The translations under genes and the position numbers were made by a program. The notes beneath the pieces were generated by a model, which saw only the letters and a program-made list of their open reading frames with translations, had not been told where the DNA came from and ran no database searches. 64,000 nt of DNA from Stenopsyche tienmushanensis (lineage: Eukaryota > Arthropoda > Insecta > Trichoptera > Stenopsychidae): positions 62,001 through 126,000 of the forward strand of contig WACJ01000321.1 in NCBI GenBank assembly GCA_008973525.1. Direction: 5' to 3'. Numbering within the stretch: position 1 is the first letter of the stretch; each line of letters starts with the position of its first letter. Below, one piece after another: positions 23,480 through 36,070 of this stretch.

Positions 23480-24720
23480 ACACGATTGATCGAGCAGGAT
23501 GTTTTCAACCAGCGAGCACAGCATCAGTGCAAGCATCATATGAAGTTACTTTGGAAATTGCTAAGCAAAAAAAAACCTAGACATCAAAGAGTAGATTTTT
23601 AATGAAATCAATATTTCACCATTGTTTTCTTTTCATTTTAATGAATCAACAGACGTGAGTACGTGTGCTCAAATGCTTGTCTTCGTGAAATATATTCATT
23701 CAGATGATACCAAAGAAGAGTTCCTATTTTTTAGGAAATTTGAAACTGCTACAAAAAGTAAAGATGTTGTGGAGAAGATAAATACCGTTTTTGAGACCGG
23801 AGGATTAATCTGTGGGGTTTGTACGGATGATGCACTATCTAAACTTGGGTCAAAATCGGGCTTTCAGAAAAAAAATAAAAGAAGTCCCCAAGCAAGGGAA
23901 ATTCATTGCATGATTCACCGATATGCCCTTGTCAGTAAGACCCTTCTAACTCATCTGCAAAAGATACTTAATTCGCTGATAAAAATCGTAAATTATATCA
24001 AATATGGAGCTCTTAACGCCCGTTTATTTAAAGAACTGTGCAAAGACATGGATTCTGATCACGATGTTTTTCTTTTCTACACTGCAGTACGCTGCTTGTC
24101 GAAAGGAAGTGTTGTGAATCGTGTCTTTGAGAATTGAAATATGAAATCAAGTTGTTCTTGGAAGTGCATGAGAAACATGACCTTTTGGTAAATTTTGTCG
24201 ACAAAGCTTGGCTGAAAAGAGTAACATATCTAGCAGATATATTAGAACAAAAAAATATGCTTAACCTGGAACTTCAGGGAAAGGAAACAAACATTATCAC
24301 ATTTCACGATAATCTCGGAACATTTTTGTCTAAGCTGCAAAACTGGCGAAGAAAAATAAATCTTGAATTCTAATATTTAAGAAACTCTGGCGTGAGTTAG
24401 ATGAATCTGAATGTAAAATAAATGAAAATTTGAAGGAGGGGATTCCTGAACATCTCGAATCTCTTCAAAACGAACTTCAGCGCAACTTTCCTGAGCTGAA
24501 ATAATTAGAAACTACATTGACATGAAATCCATTATCTGCTACCCTTGAATTAACCACCAATTTCGATTAATTCTTGTATTTGCGGAATGAATCCTCGGCA
24601 CGTAGCTTGTTAAAAAATTGCTCACACAATTCTGGTGTGGTATGTATCTTTCATACCTAAACATGATGATGCTCGCCTTTCGAGTTTTAGTTCCATTTGT
24701 GTCTTGTTGTTTGCTGCACT
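23480..24720 (+). mobile_element. Second, decayed copy of the hAT (ZBED5/SCAND3-like) transposase
   Basis: Frames at 23,622-24,137 and 24,134-24,373 are clearly related to the transposase in the 10,258-12,189 element: the same F-x-E-x-T-D-V start, I-H-R-Y-A-L-V-S-K-T-L, and D-x-A-W-L-K-R-V segments. The copy has frameshifts (for example at about 24,134) and stops after 24,373, with only weak similarity up to about 24,700. Terminal repeats were not identified. It lies just upstream of the 28-domain gene promoter. Confidence 0.75.
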
Positions 24721-27162
24721 AAAAATTCTGTAACTTTTTTAATGCAGAAAAAATGATCCGGTATTTTGAATAGATATTACTCCTGACTTTGTATTTTTTT
24801 CAACAGGATGAAGTTTTGTAAAAAAAACCGAATTTTAAAATATATTCCTATTAGGCTTTGTCGATCCGATACAAAATTTTGAGATTCATCGCCCCCTAAA
24901 ATAAAATACTATCAATATTAAATTGAAGCATTTTTTTTTCAATATTCTCATCATTCGAATAAAAAAAAATCTCGATACTGTAAAATATTTAAAATATATG
25001 GCAGTCATCAAGTGAATTTTATTGAAAAAACGTGAATTGTTAAAACTTTAAACAACCAACATGAAATGCTATTAAAAATGAACACAACTAAATATTTTCT
25101 TTATTCTAAAACACGAATTGACAATTAAAAATTCAACATTAGATATATTCATTATCATCGTCACGATTTAACGAAGTAGGTTTGTGGGAGTTTAAATAAA
25201 TAAATTAAGATTATTTTTCAATATAAACAGGATATTTCTTCATGTGAGTAAGCTGGAAAATAAAATTGTGCTTAGGTTGGAAGTTCTAAATTCTTATGCA
25301 AGTAGTGGCCAACCTTTTATATACCATGCGTTCATTTATTTTTCTACCGTCTTAAGTTCAGGGTTGAGAAAATAGGGATAGGATTTGTTTGCTTAGTAGA
25401 GGAAAAATATAATATATAACTAAACGACATATATATTTTTTTGCATTTTTTTTTATTTCTGGAAAATGTTTACAGGGTGATGAACCCCAGAAATTAATTA
25501 TGTCAGAAATAGTCATATGCATATTGTTTTCTTCCTAAGCCAAATCATAAAAATGACTTTCAAATAACACTTGCAAAAACATAGTTATTTTAACCCTTCT
25601 GTCAATGAAGGGCTTAATTTCCACCCGTCAATGAAACAGGTAAACTAACTATCGACATATGATTCGAAAACATTTTCTGCAGCATAGGCAAAAGAGAAAT
25701 ATAGGATTTTCCAAAGTATGACGCAAAAACGATTTTTTACAACACAGTAAAGTAAAAATATAGATCAGCGTAATAAAGTATATAACTATATAATTTATTA
25801 AATGAAAGGATATCGTCTTGCTTATTGCCTAAAAGCTTGGAAATTTCAGGTTCGAGTACATAGCAAATATATAGGAACAATTAAAACTTAAAGATTACAG
25901 TATTATCAAATGAATTTAATATAATTAACCAAATTCTGCATAAGAATGGTGAATGTATCACACACACACATTTAACACAAAAATCAACCAAACTCTCTTT
26001 TGAGTAATACTAAAAAAATAATAATTTCCAATCGATTCAGTTCCAATTATCGTTCCTGCAAAAATAATGCTTTTATCAGCTATCGGTTCAGTTCCAGCTA
26101 AAAGAATTACAAATTTACCAAGCATTGAAATAGTTTATCTTGCCTTATAATCCAAATTTAGATTATTGAAATGGCTAGTAACATCAACTTAAATAACCAA
26201 TTGTTATCTAATAATAAGGTTTTTTCATAGGGTAGTTCATTTTCCTGTTTTAAAAAATTATAAACAACATTTTTCAATTTCCAAAAGCTATTCAGGATCT
26301 AGAAAGCCTCACAATGAAACACGAGTTCACCATATTCCAATCTGTCTGATCTTTTTGTTTTGGCATGCATTGTCTCCATATTGGCAAGTTCTTCAAAAAC
26401 ATTAAAACTATCATTAATTCATCTTATAAAAATGCTTAACTGGACTACACCAAATATGTCCGTTGATTCATCCAAGCTTAGAGAACACAAAGTACAAAAG
26501 AATATCCTGAGAGAATTTCCACGATACGTCTTTTAACTGCCTGCCAAATTAATGAGTGTAGGTGGAAAGAAGCTGTAAATAATAATACTAGCTTTGAATA
26601 GGGCCGTAACAAGGGGGTAGCAAAGCAGGCGCTCGCTACGGGCGCAAAACGCAGAATACCGATCCAGTCGAGATTTGCACATGGTTTTTATTTTTAATCA
26701 ACACTGATTGACTCTGTCCGTTTATATAATACACACTAAGTTATCTAGTCACTCTTTTCTTTGTTATCGATTAAATATTGGATCAATCCAACTGGTATAA
26801 CCCAGCAATAAAATGAAGACAACAATATTTTCAACCGATTGTAAAATTTAAATATCCCACCCGATCAGTCTTCTTCGGATGACTTCGTTTTGTAATGAGA
26901 GTTCGTAATCGTTTTGTAGACATGTTCGGGTATGGCGTCCGATCGCGAGGCATTCATTCGTCATATCAGCGGTCGGAAAAGCGGACAGGTTGGACACACA
27001 GACCTTGTGGCCACTCCGTTCTCCTTGATGACTTTTTGCGGCATTTTCGGGGATAAATGCGTACCTAAAGCCTTCTTTGATCTGTACGATCACGGAAGCC
27101 CCCTCAGAGGCTAACTTACATAGTTGGTTCTTGCCAATCTAGACTTCCTCTCACCCATAAAA
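24721..27162. other. Spacer between the opposing TIL clusters
   Basis: Mostly AT-rich, with no TIL exon. The stretch about 25,530-25,740 is repeated at about 39,418-39,660 (shared motifs CCAAATCATAAAAATGACTT and AACACTTGCAAAAACAT, then TGTCAATGAA). About 26,850-27,115 is GC-richer than its surroundings and open on the minus strand for 81 codons. I do not recognise that product; it may be a transposon fragment. Confidence 0.45.
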
Positions 27163-27420
27163 CTATATATTTATCAATCTTAATTTGGTTTTATTGCTGT
27201 GAAAAATCACCAAGTGCTCGATTGAAACATCATCACGATATTTTTGTTCAATTGTGAACAAACGTGGCACCCATCTTACACACAGCTTTCTTATGTTCAA
27301 ATTTTCAGCCAATATACGATGAACAGCCCTTTTTGAAAGGCATATCATGTCTGCTAGCTCGCGCACGTACAGTCGACGTCCATCCAATATAATTTTGTGA
27401 ATATTCTTCACTATTTCGGG
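27163..27420 (-). mobile_element. Mariner transposase fragment
   Basis: The minus strand encodes about 82 residues of the mariner N-terminal DNA-binding region. It has a helix-turn-helix-like stretch (R-R-L-Y-V-R-E-L-A-D-M, then A-V-H-R-I-L) and the W-V-P-R-L motif followed by E-Q-K. The catalytic D,D34D part is missing. It adjoins the upstream edge of the duplicated TIL block at about 27,440. Confidence 0.8.
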
Positions 27421-27696
27421 AAAAGTTACTTAATTTAGTCGACCAATATATAATATTAAATAAATGCTCCTAAGTCCATATACAGTAAATTTAATATGAT
27501 AAATTAGCAGGCTTATATTTGAGAATCGTTGAATTGAATAAATGTTTCAAAACAGTATTGTTTGGTTTTAATTCCAAAATAAACTTTACTAACAAAGAGT
27601 TGATAATAATTATTTACATGGTAGCAAAATTTATGGAATATCAATAGTTCAACATTCATTGATTTGTACAAGTGCAATTCATAATTCGAAGATCAA

Positions 27697-27702
27697 TATA
27701 AA
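27697..27702 (+). promoter_or_regulatory. TATA box of TIL gene D
   Basis: TATAAA about 50 bases upstream of the ATG at 27,752. A TTCACT initiator-like motif follows about 30 bases downstream. The same arrangement occurs at all four plus-strand TIL genes. Confidence 0.65.
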
Positions 27703-27751
27703 TTCTGTGACCGTTCAAAGGGCAATTCACTCCGAGGTAGTTTAAGACAAC

Positions 27752-29000
27752 ATGGCTGTTCATATAATTTTGGTGTCCAGCTTTGTCCTTCTGTTCAGTT
27801 TTTGCGGCCAAACTGAAGGACACGACTGTGCTTATCCTACCAATAGTAAATCATTTTACTTTTATATTTCTAACCCTATCTATTTCTGTCTGATAATTTA
27901 CATATTTCTCAAAATTTCATCCGGATCTTACTGAGATAACACTTAATAGATAATATAATCTTAAATGTACATTGGTTTTTAATTTTCAGGCAACAATACT
28001 GATTCAAACGATTTATCAAAGCGTTCAACACCGACAATACTCTGCAAAAAAAATGAAATTTATGACAAATGTTATCTTCGTTCATGTGAAAATACTTGTG
28101 CCGACATTTTTAAAAGTGAAAGTTGTGACTATAAGGGATGCAAACCAGGATGCAAATGTGCAGATGGGTTCGTGAGGGATAAAAAAAATAACTGTATACC
28201 GATTAAAGATTGTTTTGGTAAGATACTTTTAATAAGACGTACACTTTTTTAAAATGTAATTGCTTATTAAACTATTTATCGTTTTACAGCGTGCAAATTT
28301 AATGAAGTTTTTACTATGTGTTATCAATCTAATTGTGAAAAAACTTGCGCAAATCCTGAAATCGTAGGAGGGTGCACATTAGAAAGGTGTTCTCCGGGAT
28401 GTAAATGTGACGAGGGACTTTTAAGAGACGAAAATAATGTTTGTATTCCTGCACATCAGTGTAATAGTACGTATATATTTTTATTTAAATTACTATACAC
28501 GCTTTTATTTTGTAATCATATATTAATATAAATTCTATGTTGATTTCAAAATCAGGTGACGGTTGTTGTTTAAATGAATTTTACACCAAGTGTGGAACAT
28601 GTGAACGACAATGTAGCGATGTTGAAGCTACAAATTGTGATAAAGCATGTGGTCCAGCAGCATGCCTTTGTAGAAGCGGTTATGCCCGAAACGATTTCGG
28701 CCAATGTGTTCCTATGGATAATTGCAAACTAATACGTAAATGACCATTTAAATCATTATTCCAACGTATTGTGTATTATTAATAATATATTCAATAATGG
28801 AAACATATTTTGCAGGACCCCGTTCTTGTAAAAGAAATGAAGTAAGAACATGCAAAGTGTGCGAAGCAACATGTGGAAACCCACAAGCAAAATGTCCGTT
28901 AAAAAAATGCAGTTTCGGATGCTTTTGCAGAGACGGTTATGTTAGAAATTGTTTTGGAGAATGCATTCCAAAAGAACAGTGTGATTATGAAAAAAAATGA
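27752..29000 (+). CDS. Secreted four-domain TIL protein (array gene D)
   Basis: Five exons on the plus strand: 27,752-27,845, 27,990-28,217, 28,290-28,466, 28,556-28,735 and 28,816-29,000 (TGA). Total 864 nt (287 residues), all introns phase 1. Exon 1 gives a signal peptide (MAVHIILVSSFVLLFSF) and a short mature start with one cysteine. Exons 2-5 each encode one ten-cysteine TIL domain. Exon 2 is absent from the other three array genes. It also carries a linker of about 18 residues before its first cysteine. In the domain of exon 4 the loop between cysteines 5 and 6 is D-K-A, predicted P1 lysine. Expected to be extracellular and, by family, a serine protease inhibitor. The gene is followed by a 3' segment shared with the other array members. 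Confidence 0.88.
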
Positions 29001-29629
29001 TGATAACATTAATTTAATAAGACTTAAATTGTTGTTTTATGATTTATTGCGTACATAAAACATCTTTTGAATTAATATTTAATGTCAGGATTCCACAGAA
29101 TTATCAATTTTTCTCAATGACGAAAAATAAAAAAAATGTCTTTTGGTCTCGGCATTTCTTGGAAAAGTATATGAATTACAAAACACTGTGAAAAAGTGGT
29201 GCATTTAAAACATCTTCAGTTTCATCACTTATGTTTCAGTAAAATACATTAATAAATTGAATTTTGTTAAACTTTTAATCTATAAAAAACACGAAACCCA
29301 AAATTAACACATAATCAAGAATAATTTATATTAAAATACAAATTATTTCATCGAAGTATTTAAAAAATATCACTAAGTAAAATGTTACATCATATTAACA
29401 CATTACATACGGTGAGGAATCTTCACGCACATTTGATCATAGTTTTTAGTCTCACTTGTGTATTAGAAATGTGCCATTTTAAAATAGTTTTAAAAATATC
29501 CGCATAATATAGTTGGAAAAACTTAATGTACTTCATTAAAAACATGCACCCCATATGTAAACATCAGCTGACATAGAAAATATTGTAAATGATATTATCT
29601 ATTGCTTCAGCAATTCTAATATTTAAACT

Positions 29630-29999
29630 TTTTCTGATGATATGAAGATCTTTGCTAAAATCACCTTAATTGAGGTTGCTAATGCCCTACAAGCTAACTT
29701 AGACTGCCTTGATGAATATTGCTCAAACAATAAATTAGACCTTAATCCGAAAAAATGCTTTGCTGTCACGTTTACCCACAAACATAATTTTATACAAACA
29801 ATATATAACTTTAAAAAAAACACACTAATGAAAAATAATGACATAACTGATCTTGGTATGATTCATGACTGTAAGCTTACCTTTGATGTCCACATTAATG
29901 ACATAGTTACAAAAGCTACAAAGTCATTGGGATTCATAATACGTAGCTCGAGCTTTTATGAAGGACCTAAGACTTTAAAAATTCCCTACTGTATTTATG
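29630..29999 (+). mobile_element. Jockey/I-like LINE reverse transcriptase fragment
   Basis: Starting at a decayed catalytic motif (F-S-D-D in place of F-A-D-D), the plus strand encodes the end of a non-LTR reverse transcriptase. It includes L-D-E-Y-C-S-N-N-K-L-D-L-N-P-K-K and D-L-G-M-I-H-D-C-K-L-T-F segments. It ends exactly where a piece of TIL exon begins (about 29,999), so it truncates a TIL gene copy. It is a 5'-truncated fragment and cannot be active. Confidence 0.8.
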
Positions 30000-30000
30000 T

Positions 30001-30126
30001 GGAAACCCACTAGCTAGATGTCCGTTAAGAGAATGCAGTTGGGGATGCTTTTGCAGAGATGGTTATGTAAGAAATTGTTTCGGAGAATGCATTCGAAAAC
30101 ACCGGTGTTATGAAAGAAATGATTGA
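30001..30126 (+). pseudogene. Remnant of a fifth array TIL gene (3' part of last exon)
   Basis: Forty-two codons, including stop TGA, match the second half of the last exon of the array TIL genes, beginning at G-N-P and containing G-C-F-C-R-D-G-Y-V-R-N-C-F-G-E-C-I. The upstream part of the gene is missing, replaced by the LINE fragment ending at about 29,999. Its downstream flank (30,127-31,000) matches the 3' flanks of genes E, F and G. So a whole gene copy once stood here, between genes D and E. Confidence 0.85.
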
Positions 30127-31945
30127 ATGATATTAGCTTTTAACGGAAAAGTGTGTAAAACTTTTCATTAAAAATAATAATTGCACAATGTTGTATGATG
30201 ATCTATTGCATGTATTAAAACAAATTGAATCGACCTCTTTTGAGTTCATATTTAATGTCAGGATTCCACAGTGTTATCAATTTTTCTCAATGACGAAAAA
30301 TAAAAAATGTTTTTTAACCTCGGGATTACTTGGAAAAAGCTGTGAAAACGTGGTGCACTTCTCTATTTAAACAGTTTTAAGCAGGTGTAAGCATATTAAC
30401 ACATTACATACAGGGACATTCATGCACATTTGACAAAATATTTTGGTCTCACTTGTGTATTGGAAATGTGCTCAGTTTTAAAATAGATCAAAAAAACCTC
30501 ATAAGACAATGGGAAAACCATGGTGTAATTTATTTAAAATATTCAGAAAAACATATTGTGGAATAAATCACCATCGGCGAAAACGAATATTAAAATTAGA
30601 CTGATAGAGTTCCTCGCACCATTTTGGATTTGGGGCCGAATAGCAGTAGTTCCATCGAAAGCCTCGGCTACTCTGGTTAGGTTAAAAAAGATATTGCACG
30701 TTTGGGTCTGGGCAATTGAAGAGAAGAGGCTCAGGACAGACGAAAATGGCGAAATGCATTGTAGCTGTATATAAGTATATATGTGTTACCCTTTTATGAG
30801 CGGGACAGGTACAAATAGGAGATATTTGTATCCGCCTTACTCCTTGAAGAGTTAATATGAAAATACTAGCTACCCTAAACGTGTTTAAAAATGCTATGAT
30901 TGTTTTTCTACGCGATGGAGTACATCAGGATAAACATCTATGTGAAAGGTAGAATATGAAAAAATAAAATCAATATTAGTTTTAAATTTTTTATTTGTAT
31001 AGTTAATACATTATGTATTTCAACCTCTTATAAGATGGAACTTCAAGGTAAATATTGTTAAAGGACGGGGGAGACGAGAGTTAAATGAAAGGAATACTAT
31101 AAAATATATACCATAAGACTAGTACTTCTGGTTAAAAACATACGCTCCCTCCGTTATGCTGAATTCTGAACATAAAATCAAGACTTACAACCTGGTACCA
31201 AATATGACCAAAAAAAAGTATTAATTTCAAAGTATTCTTTTATATGTACTTTTTTTGTATCTCAATGAAGATTTTTTGGCAGGGATACATAATAATGTTA
31301 CAATATAAAAATTGTAATCACCTGCAATTGTAAAGCTGAAAAAAATCTATTATTTTCAAAGAATTCTTTCAAAATATATATGTACTTAGTATTTTTTTGG
31401 CAGGGATACAAAAATCATGCAAAAATCGAGCTTCGGATAAAACACCTGCATGAATATTATGCATAAGATTTTGTCATAATACCGCTCGCTATAATAATGC
31501 TTCAGTACAAATTATCACTCCTTCAATACCAGAGACAGTTCAACCCTATATTAAATTAGCATCGAATTAAATTTGTAGTCGGAATCTAAAACACATTTGT
31601 TAATTTGAAAAAGGACAAAATAAAAGGATAAACAAAAAACAGATTTTACTACGCTTTAAGTTAAATTATCAGCTTCCATTGCCTATAAAGTAATTATTAA
31701 TCACCTGTAAGAAAAAATCAAGATTTTATATCTAAGGTCCATAGTTGCATCTAATCAGAAAAAAATTAAAAATACGGGAAGGGGATCAATGGAATAAAAA
31801 GGATATTCAGTTTATAAGCCGATTAAACACATTATAAATGAGTACAGATTCCAAAAATTGTGAATTCTTAGACAAATAAATAAGCATTTTCATATATTGA
31901 AATACTCTTTTTTGAATTACGCTATTGATGCAATTAAGTCATTCT
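30127..31945. repeat. Duplicated 3' flank of a TIL gene, with an RTE-like LINE tail
   Basis: This stretch corresponds to 54,270-57,099: it shares the AACGGAAAAGTGTGTAAAAC region, an RTE-like LINE C-terminal fragment (30,550-30,775), a GTGTTACCCTTTTATGAGCG motif, and long AT-rich sequence leading to the Api5-derived exons. No intact gene is seen. Relative to the other copy it lacks several hundred bases that lie around 56,160-56,600. Confidence 0.7.
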
Positions 31946-33197
31946 TCAATAAAAGTTTTTTTTGAAGAACCCATTGCGTGAATTTCTACTGAAATTTCTA
32001 TCATTTCTGTTGCTCCTCCACCTTCCTCCTGCCGCTCCGTAACCAGATTCTTTATTGGTAGTTACGTTCAACCTATTACTGTATTTTCCTGATGGAGGAA
32101 TATACATTTTTTGATTTGTACCTTTTTCAATCCGAGATCGTTTCTCGCTAGGTACTTTGTTGCCATCCTCATTGTCAAATGTAATTGGTTTATGACGTTT
32201 TTCTTCAATTGATTGGTGGCTTTTGGTTATTTTTGATGAATCATCATTCTGAAAGAACAATTTTATTTTAAAAAATTATCACAACAACCATGAAGTTATA
32301 TATCAATAAATGAGGCTTCTTGTAAATTTATTTCTTATGTTTGTAACAAAGATTCATATGGAATACTATTTTTAGCATGTTTTATGCCATTCTAATTTGA
32401 GTCAGGTATGGATACAAGTTTATAAACATCTTTCACTACATTTTAAGTCTTGATAACCAAGCTAATATTTAAACATCATTATTGCTTGATGTTGATAGCA
32501 AAATACGAAAATATGAATCATTAACATAATAAAATATGAATCATTAACATAATCAATTTACACAGTTAAATATTGATATTTGACCAAGGGGCAAGACCTA
32601 TTTTGTTTATATATACTGATAAATGTACTAGAACTTAACATTTGTTTCTTAAATTTGCTCAATTTTATCAATCACATGTCATACTTACATTTGTTGCTTC
32701 TTTTAATTTTTTGATGTATCCTTGTGTCAGACGTGCAAAGTATTGAAGACGAAGACGAAATTCTTTTAGTCTGGCTTGGTCTGCTGTCAAAATATCCGGA
32801 GATTGTCTAGCCAACCGATGAAAAGCGAATAACAGGCATTCAACGTGTGAAAATTCTAAAATCGGAGTAACTTCTTCAGGTTCTTCTTCAACTGTAGCAG
32901 GTGGGAGGGGCATGAATTTCTGAAAATAAATATAGGATATATTCAAATATAAAAAAAAAATATTAAGCATAATTTTCTAAGGCCGGGTATGTTCAAATTT
33001 TTTTAAATTTTGGCATCCATCATACTCACAATTAAACAATTATAAACAGTTTGAACTTTAACACCTGCATTTTCCAAGGGTCCACATTCTATAGTTAATT
33101 CTGCTAATAGTTTTATAAGCTCCAATTTGGGATCGGCCACTTCGTCAATTTTTGGAATAACATGATCGCAAAAATAGTCTGTAAAACGCGTAGAATT
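31946..33197 (-). pseudogene. Partial duplicate of Api5 (exons 5, 6 and 8 only)
   Basis: Three minus-strand exons equivalent to Api5 exons 5 (33,030-33,197), 6 (32,689-32,919) and 8 (31,946-32,248, stop TGA). They lack exons 1-4 and exon 7. The exon 7 region, 165 nt in the full gene, is deleted together with flanking intron sequence. All three exons are open, keep splice borders and stay in phase 0. The only length changes in exon 5 are in-frame: a lost GTG codon at the acceptor and a 21-nt deletion. The C-terminal basic, glycine/arginine-rich tail is retained. No start codon or promoter belonging to it was found, so it is probably a recent pseudogene, though expression as a fusion cannot be excluded. 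Confidence 0.85.
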
Positions 33198-33574
33198 CTA
33201 AATATACATAGAGACTAAATATACATATTTGTTTTTTAGATTTACATGAAATATGTTTAGGTGTTTGTTAATAATAGAATGTCTGATATTTCGACCAAGT
33301 GACCAGGTGTTCATGAACAAGCCTTGTTTATTTCAAAAGTAATGCAATTGTATACATGATATATTTACTTTTATTATATACTAGCGAATACCCGACATGC
33401 GTTGCAATGCCACACTTAGATAAGTGTATGTATTTTAATTCAATTTATTGGATTTTTTAAACATATTTTTGATTACATTAAAAACGGTTGTACGATTGCG
33501 AATAGTAATTATTTCAGAGACACATTAAGATTTTAAATATATATCTGTCCGATATTTTGAGTCTCCTGTGGGAC

Positions 33575-34150
33575 TTATGGACGCGGAATAGCTGTGCTCC
33601 TTATGAGTGTCCTCCATCCAGTGCTGCCAATGTGCGATGTTGGGCTATGCATTGCCGTCGCTTCTTGGTACATTGTTTGCACTTTCAGATATTTTTGCTT
33701 GGTTATTGGTGCTTTAATTTTCGATAAAATTGGTAGCCAAGTTCTGAGTATGCTAGTGCCGTCGTCTTGGCCGTTGAATGTGGAGTTTCTTCGTTTTTCG
33801 ATTTCCATCACTTCTCTCGCAATTCTGATGCCAAAATTTTCGACGATTGCTATGGTTTTTGTACCAGCAAAATTGATTAGATGATCGTTCTTCATACCAT
33901 GTTCGTGTACTGCGGATTTGTAATTCAATTCAAAGACTGCGTTCTGATGCACTTTTACGCCGTGGGTGATATATCTATTAATTTGTTCAATGTATGACAT
34001 GATGCAGGCTGTGCATTCGATGTCCCCTGATATTCGTTTTTCACTTTTTTCTTTTTGTCGGGCAGGAGACTTCCTATATTTTTTCCCGTTCCAAAGATCG
34101 CGTCGTCATCTGTCAGCCGATCATGCCGTGCTAATGAAGTACTCTTGGAT
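33575..34150 (-). mobile_element. Penelope-like element fragment (GIY-YIG endonuclease end)
   Basis: The minus-strand frame contains a decayed Y-I-G-type motif (Y-I-E-Q), an H-x-N-A-V-F-E-L-N-Y region, H-E-H-G-M-K-N-D-H, and the typical ending E-I-E-K-R-x-N-S-T-F-N then D-D-G, L-R-T-W-L-P-I-L. This resembles the C-terminal GIY-YIG domain of Penelope-like retroelements. The reverse transcriptase part is missing. It lies in a segment (33,385-35,275) absent from the equivalent place beside the full Api5 gene. Confidence 0.6.
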
Positions 34151-35820
34151 ACACTATTTATTTCCGTGTGGTGCGTAACGTCTAGTAATAAATGAAAAGG
34201 GCGTTAGCAGCCCAGATTCAACTGTCCATGTGAGAAGCATGCACGCATACCATGTGTGTCTCTGTGCTTTGTTGATGCTCGCACTGGAAACGGCACGTGT
34301 TTCAATTCGAATGGTATATCAATCAGAATCATTGGGACACATCTTCTTTCCATTTCAAACTGATGCTTCGATGATATTATTTATCATCTTTTTCTCTAAA
34401 AGTCTGATACTGTTGCTACATGTGATGGATTTATGTTTCAGAGAAGAATTATAGGCACGTCAAATTTCAATGATAAAATACCCAATTTTAAAATATGTTT
34501 ATATAGAATGATAAACTAAAAAAACGATGTCCTTATGTCTTGTTCGTGTGTTTGTGTCATTTAATCAATGCCATTACATACAATTCATGTTAAAAAACTT
34601 TTAGAATTTTATCACGCTGATACACGTACCACATATAGAAAATCACCGTTTTGTTTAAATATATCGGTGCAGTAAGCTTTTTGTAGGCACCACTAAAATT
34701 TCGTTTCAATCTATAAGCTGGTTTAAGAATTATATCAATTTTACTAAAGAAGTAGAGTTTCATGAATTTCTTAAGAAATCTCCCGTACTTTAGGCGAAGC
34801 TTAGCGCGGAATACCGGACTGTAAATAGTTAATGTTTTTTTTTAATTTTCGAACGTTTTTTAAATTTTGATGTTCGTTTTCGTCGGCAGTGATTTCTTCC
34901 ATATAAACATATTTTTGAGTCAATGATTGAACACCTCATATCGTGTTGAATTGTGGAGTTTATTTTGTTATTGATTAATTTGTTATGTGTGAAGTTAGCT
35001 CCAAAGCATTGCTTTGCTTGGCGGGTACTAGCTTTTAGAATATATGAATGATTGATATGTTGCATGGCATTATCGCCTCTCAGCATAGTTGATTAAGGCT
35101 TCTTTTACCTTAGCTAAACCGGGCATGGCATTATCGCCTCTCGGCATAGTTGACAAAAAGCTTTATTTACCTTAGCAAAGCGGATCGGATACCGCGACAG
35201 ACATCCAGTAGATATTAATTTATATATATAAGATAGATATGTCATTTTTAATTATGTTAAAAACGAGTATCTGATTGCGTTTTTTGGTTGTTTGAGAAGT
35301 AAAATTGGAATTAAAATTTTCCTTTATTCGATATTTAGAATCTCACGTCGAGGATTGACTGGCAACCCACGACCATGGATTTTTCAAGATTAGATTATCG
35401 TACATTTTTATATAATATAAGGCAGATATACCTATTTTGCAATTTAAAAGAGTTAATAAAGTTTAAGTTCCCTTTCCATTCATAAGTCGACATTAACACA
35501 TTACGGGCCGCAGAATTTGGGCAAATGTGGGAAATCACATGTTTAGTCGTTCAATTTCCCAGTGAAAAAAAATTTTTTTTAATAATTTTAATTTTTTAGT
35601 CAAGTCTTAAATATATATAAGATCATCTCTCGGCGAAACTAGAAAAAAATATAGCGTTGATATATTTTTTTTTTTACGTCAAAAGTTCATATAACAAACA
35701 CGCGAAAACACGCGTTTACGCGTGAACGGACCGCAATGTGTTAAGTCGCCAAATGGGTTTCGAATTCCACTCGTATGTCGGCTTTATGACAACAAAATTT
35801 TAAACTTGTATATATACATA
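34151..35820. other. Spacer containing the duplication junction
   Basis: No gene is recognised. From about 35,275 to 35,790 the sequence is similar to about 59,846-60,060, which is intron 4 of Api5. Just after it (about 35,820) begins the promoter region shared by the array TIL genes. The segment 33,385-35,275 has no counterpart at the other copy. Confidence 0.6.
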
Positions 35821-36005
35821 CAAGGGTATATTTGAGAATCGTTGAATTAAATAAATAACTGAAAACAGTATTATTTGGTTTTAATTCCAGAATTAACTTT
35901 ACCAACAAAGAAACATTATTGTTTACATGGTAGAAAAACGTCTGGAATATCAATAGTTCAACATGCATTGATTTGTACAAGTGCAATTTATAATTGGAAG
36001 AGCAA

Positions 36006-36040
36006 TATAAATTCAGTGACCATTCGAAGAATTATTCAGT
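36006..36040 (+). promoter_or_regulatory. Core promoter of TIL gene E (TATA plus initiator)
   Basis: TATAAA at 36,006-36,011 and TCAGT at 36,036-36,040. The A of the initiator lies 32 bases after the first T of the TATA box, the spacing expected for an arthropod core promoter. The ATG follows about 33 bases further on. Confidence 0.75.
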
Positions 36041-36070
36041 TTGAGGTATATTTCTGTACTTTAAAACAAC

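Noticed and set aside
25840..25870. GGTTCGAGTAC, a B-box-like motif suggesting a tRNA or SINE
   Set aside because: No A-box at the right distance and no cloverleaf could be drawn.
33594..34454. Plus-strand frames near the Api5 fragment
   Set aside because: They are antisense of, or next to, the Penelope-like fragment and lack any recognisable domain.
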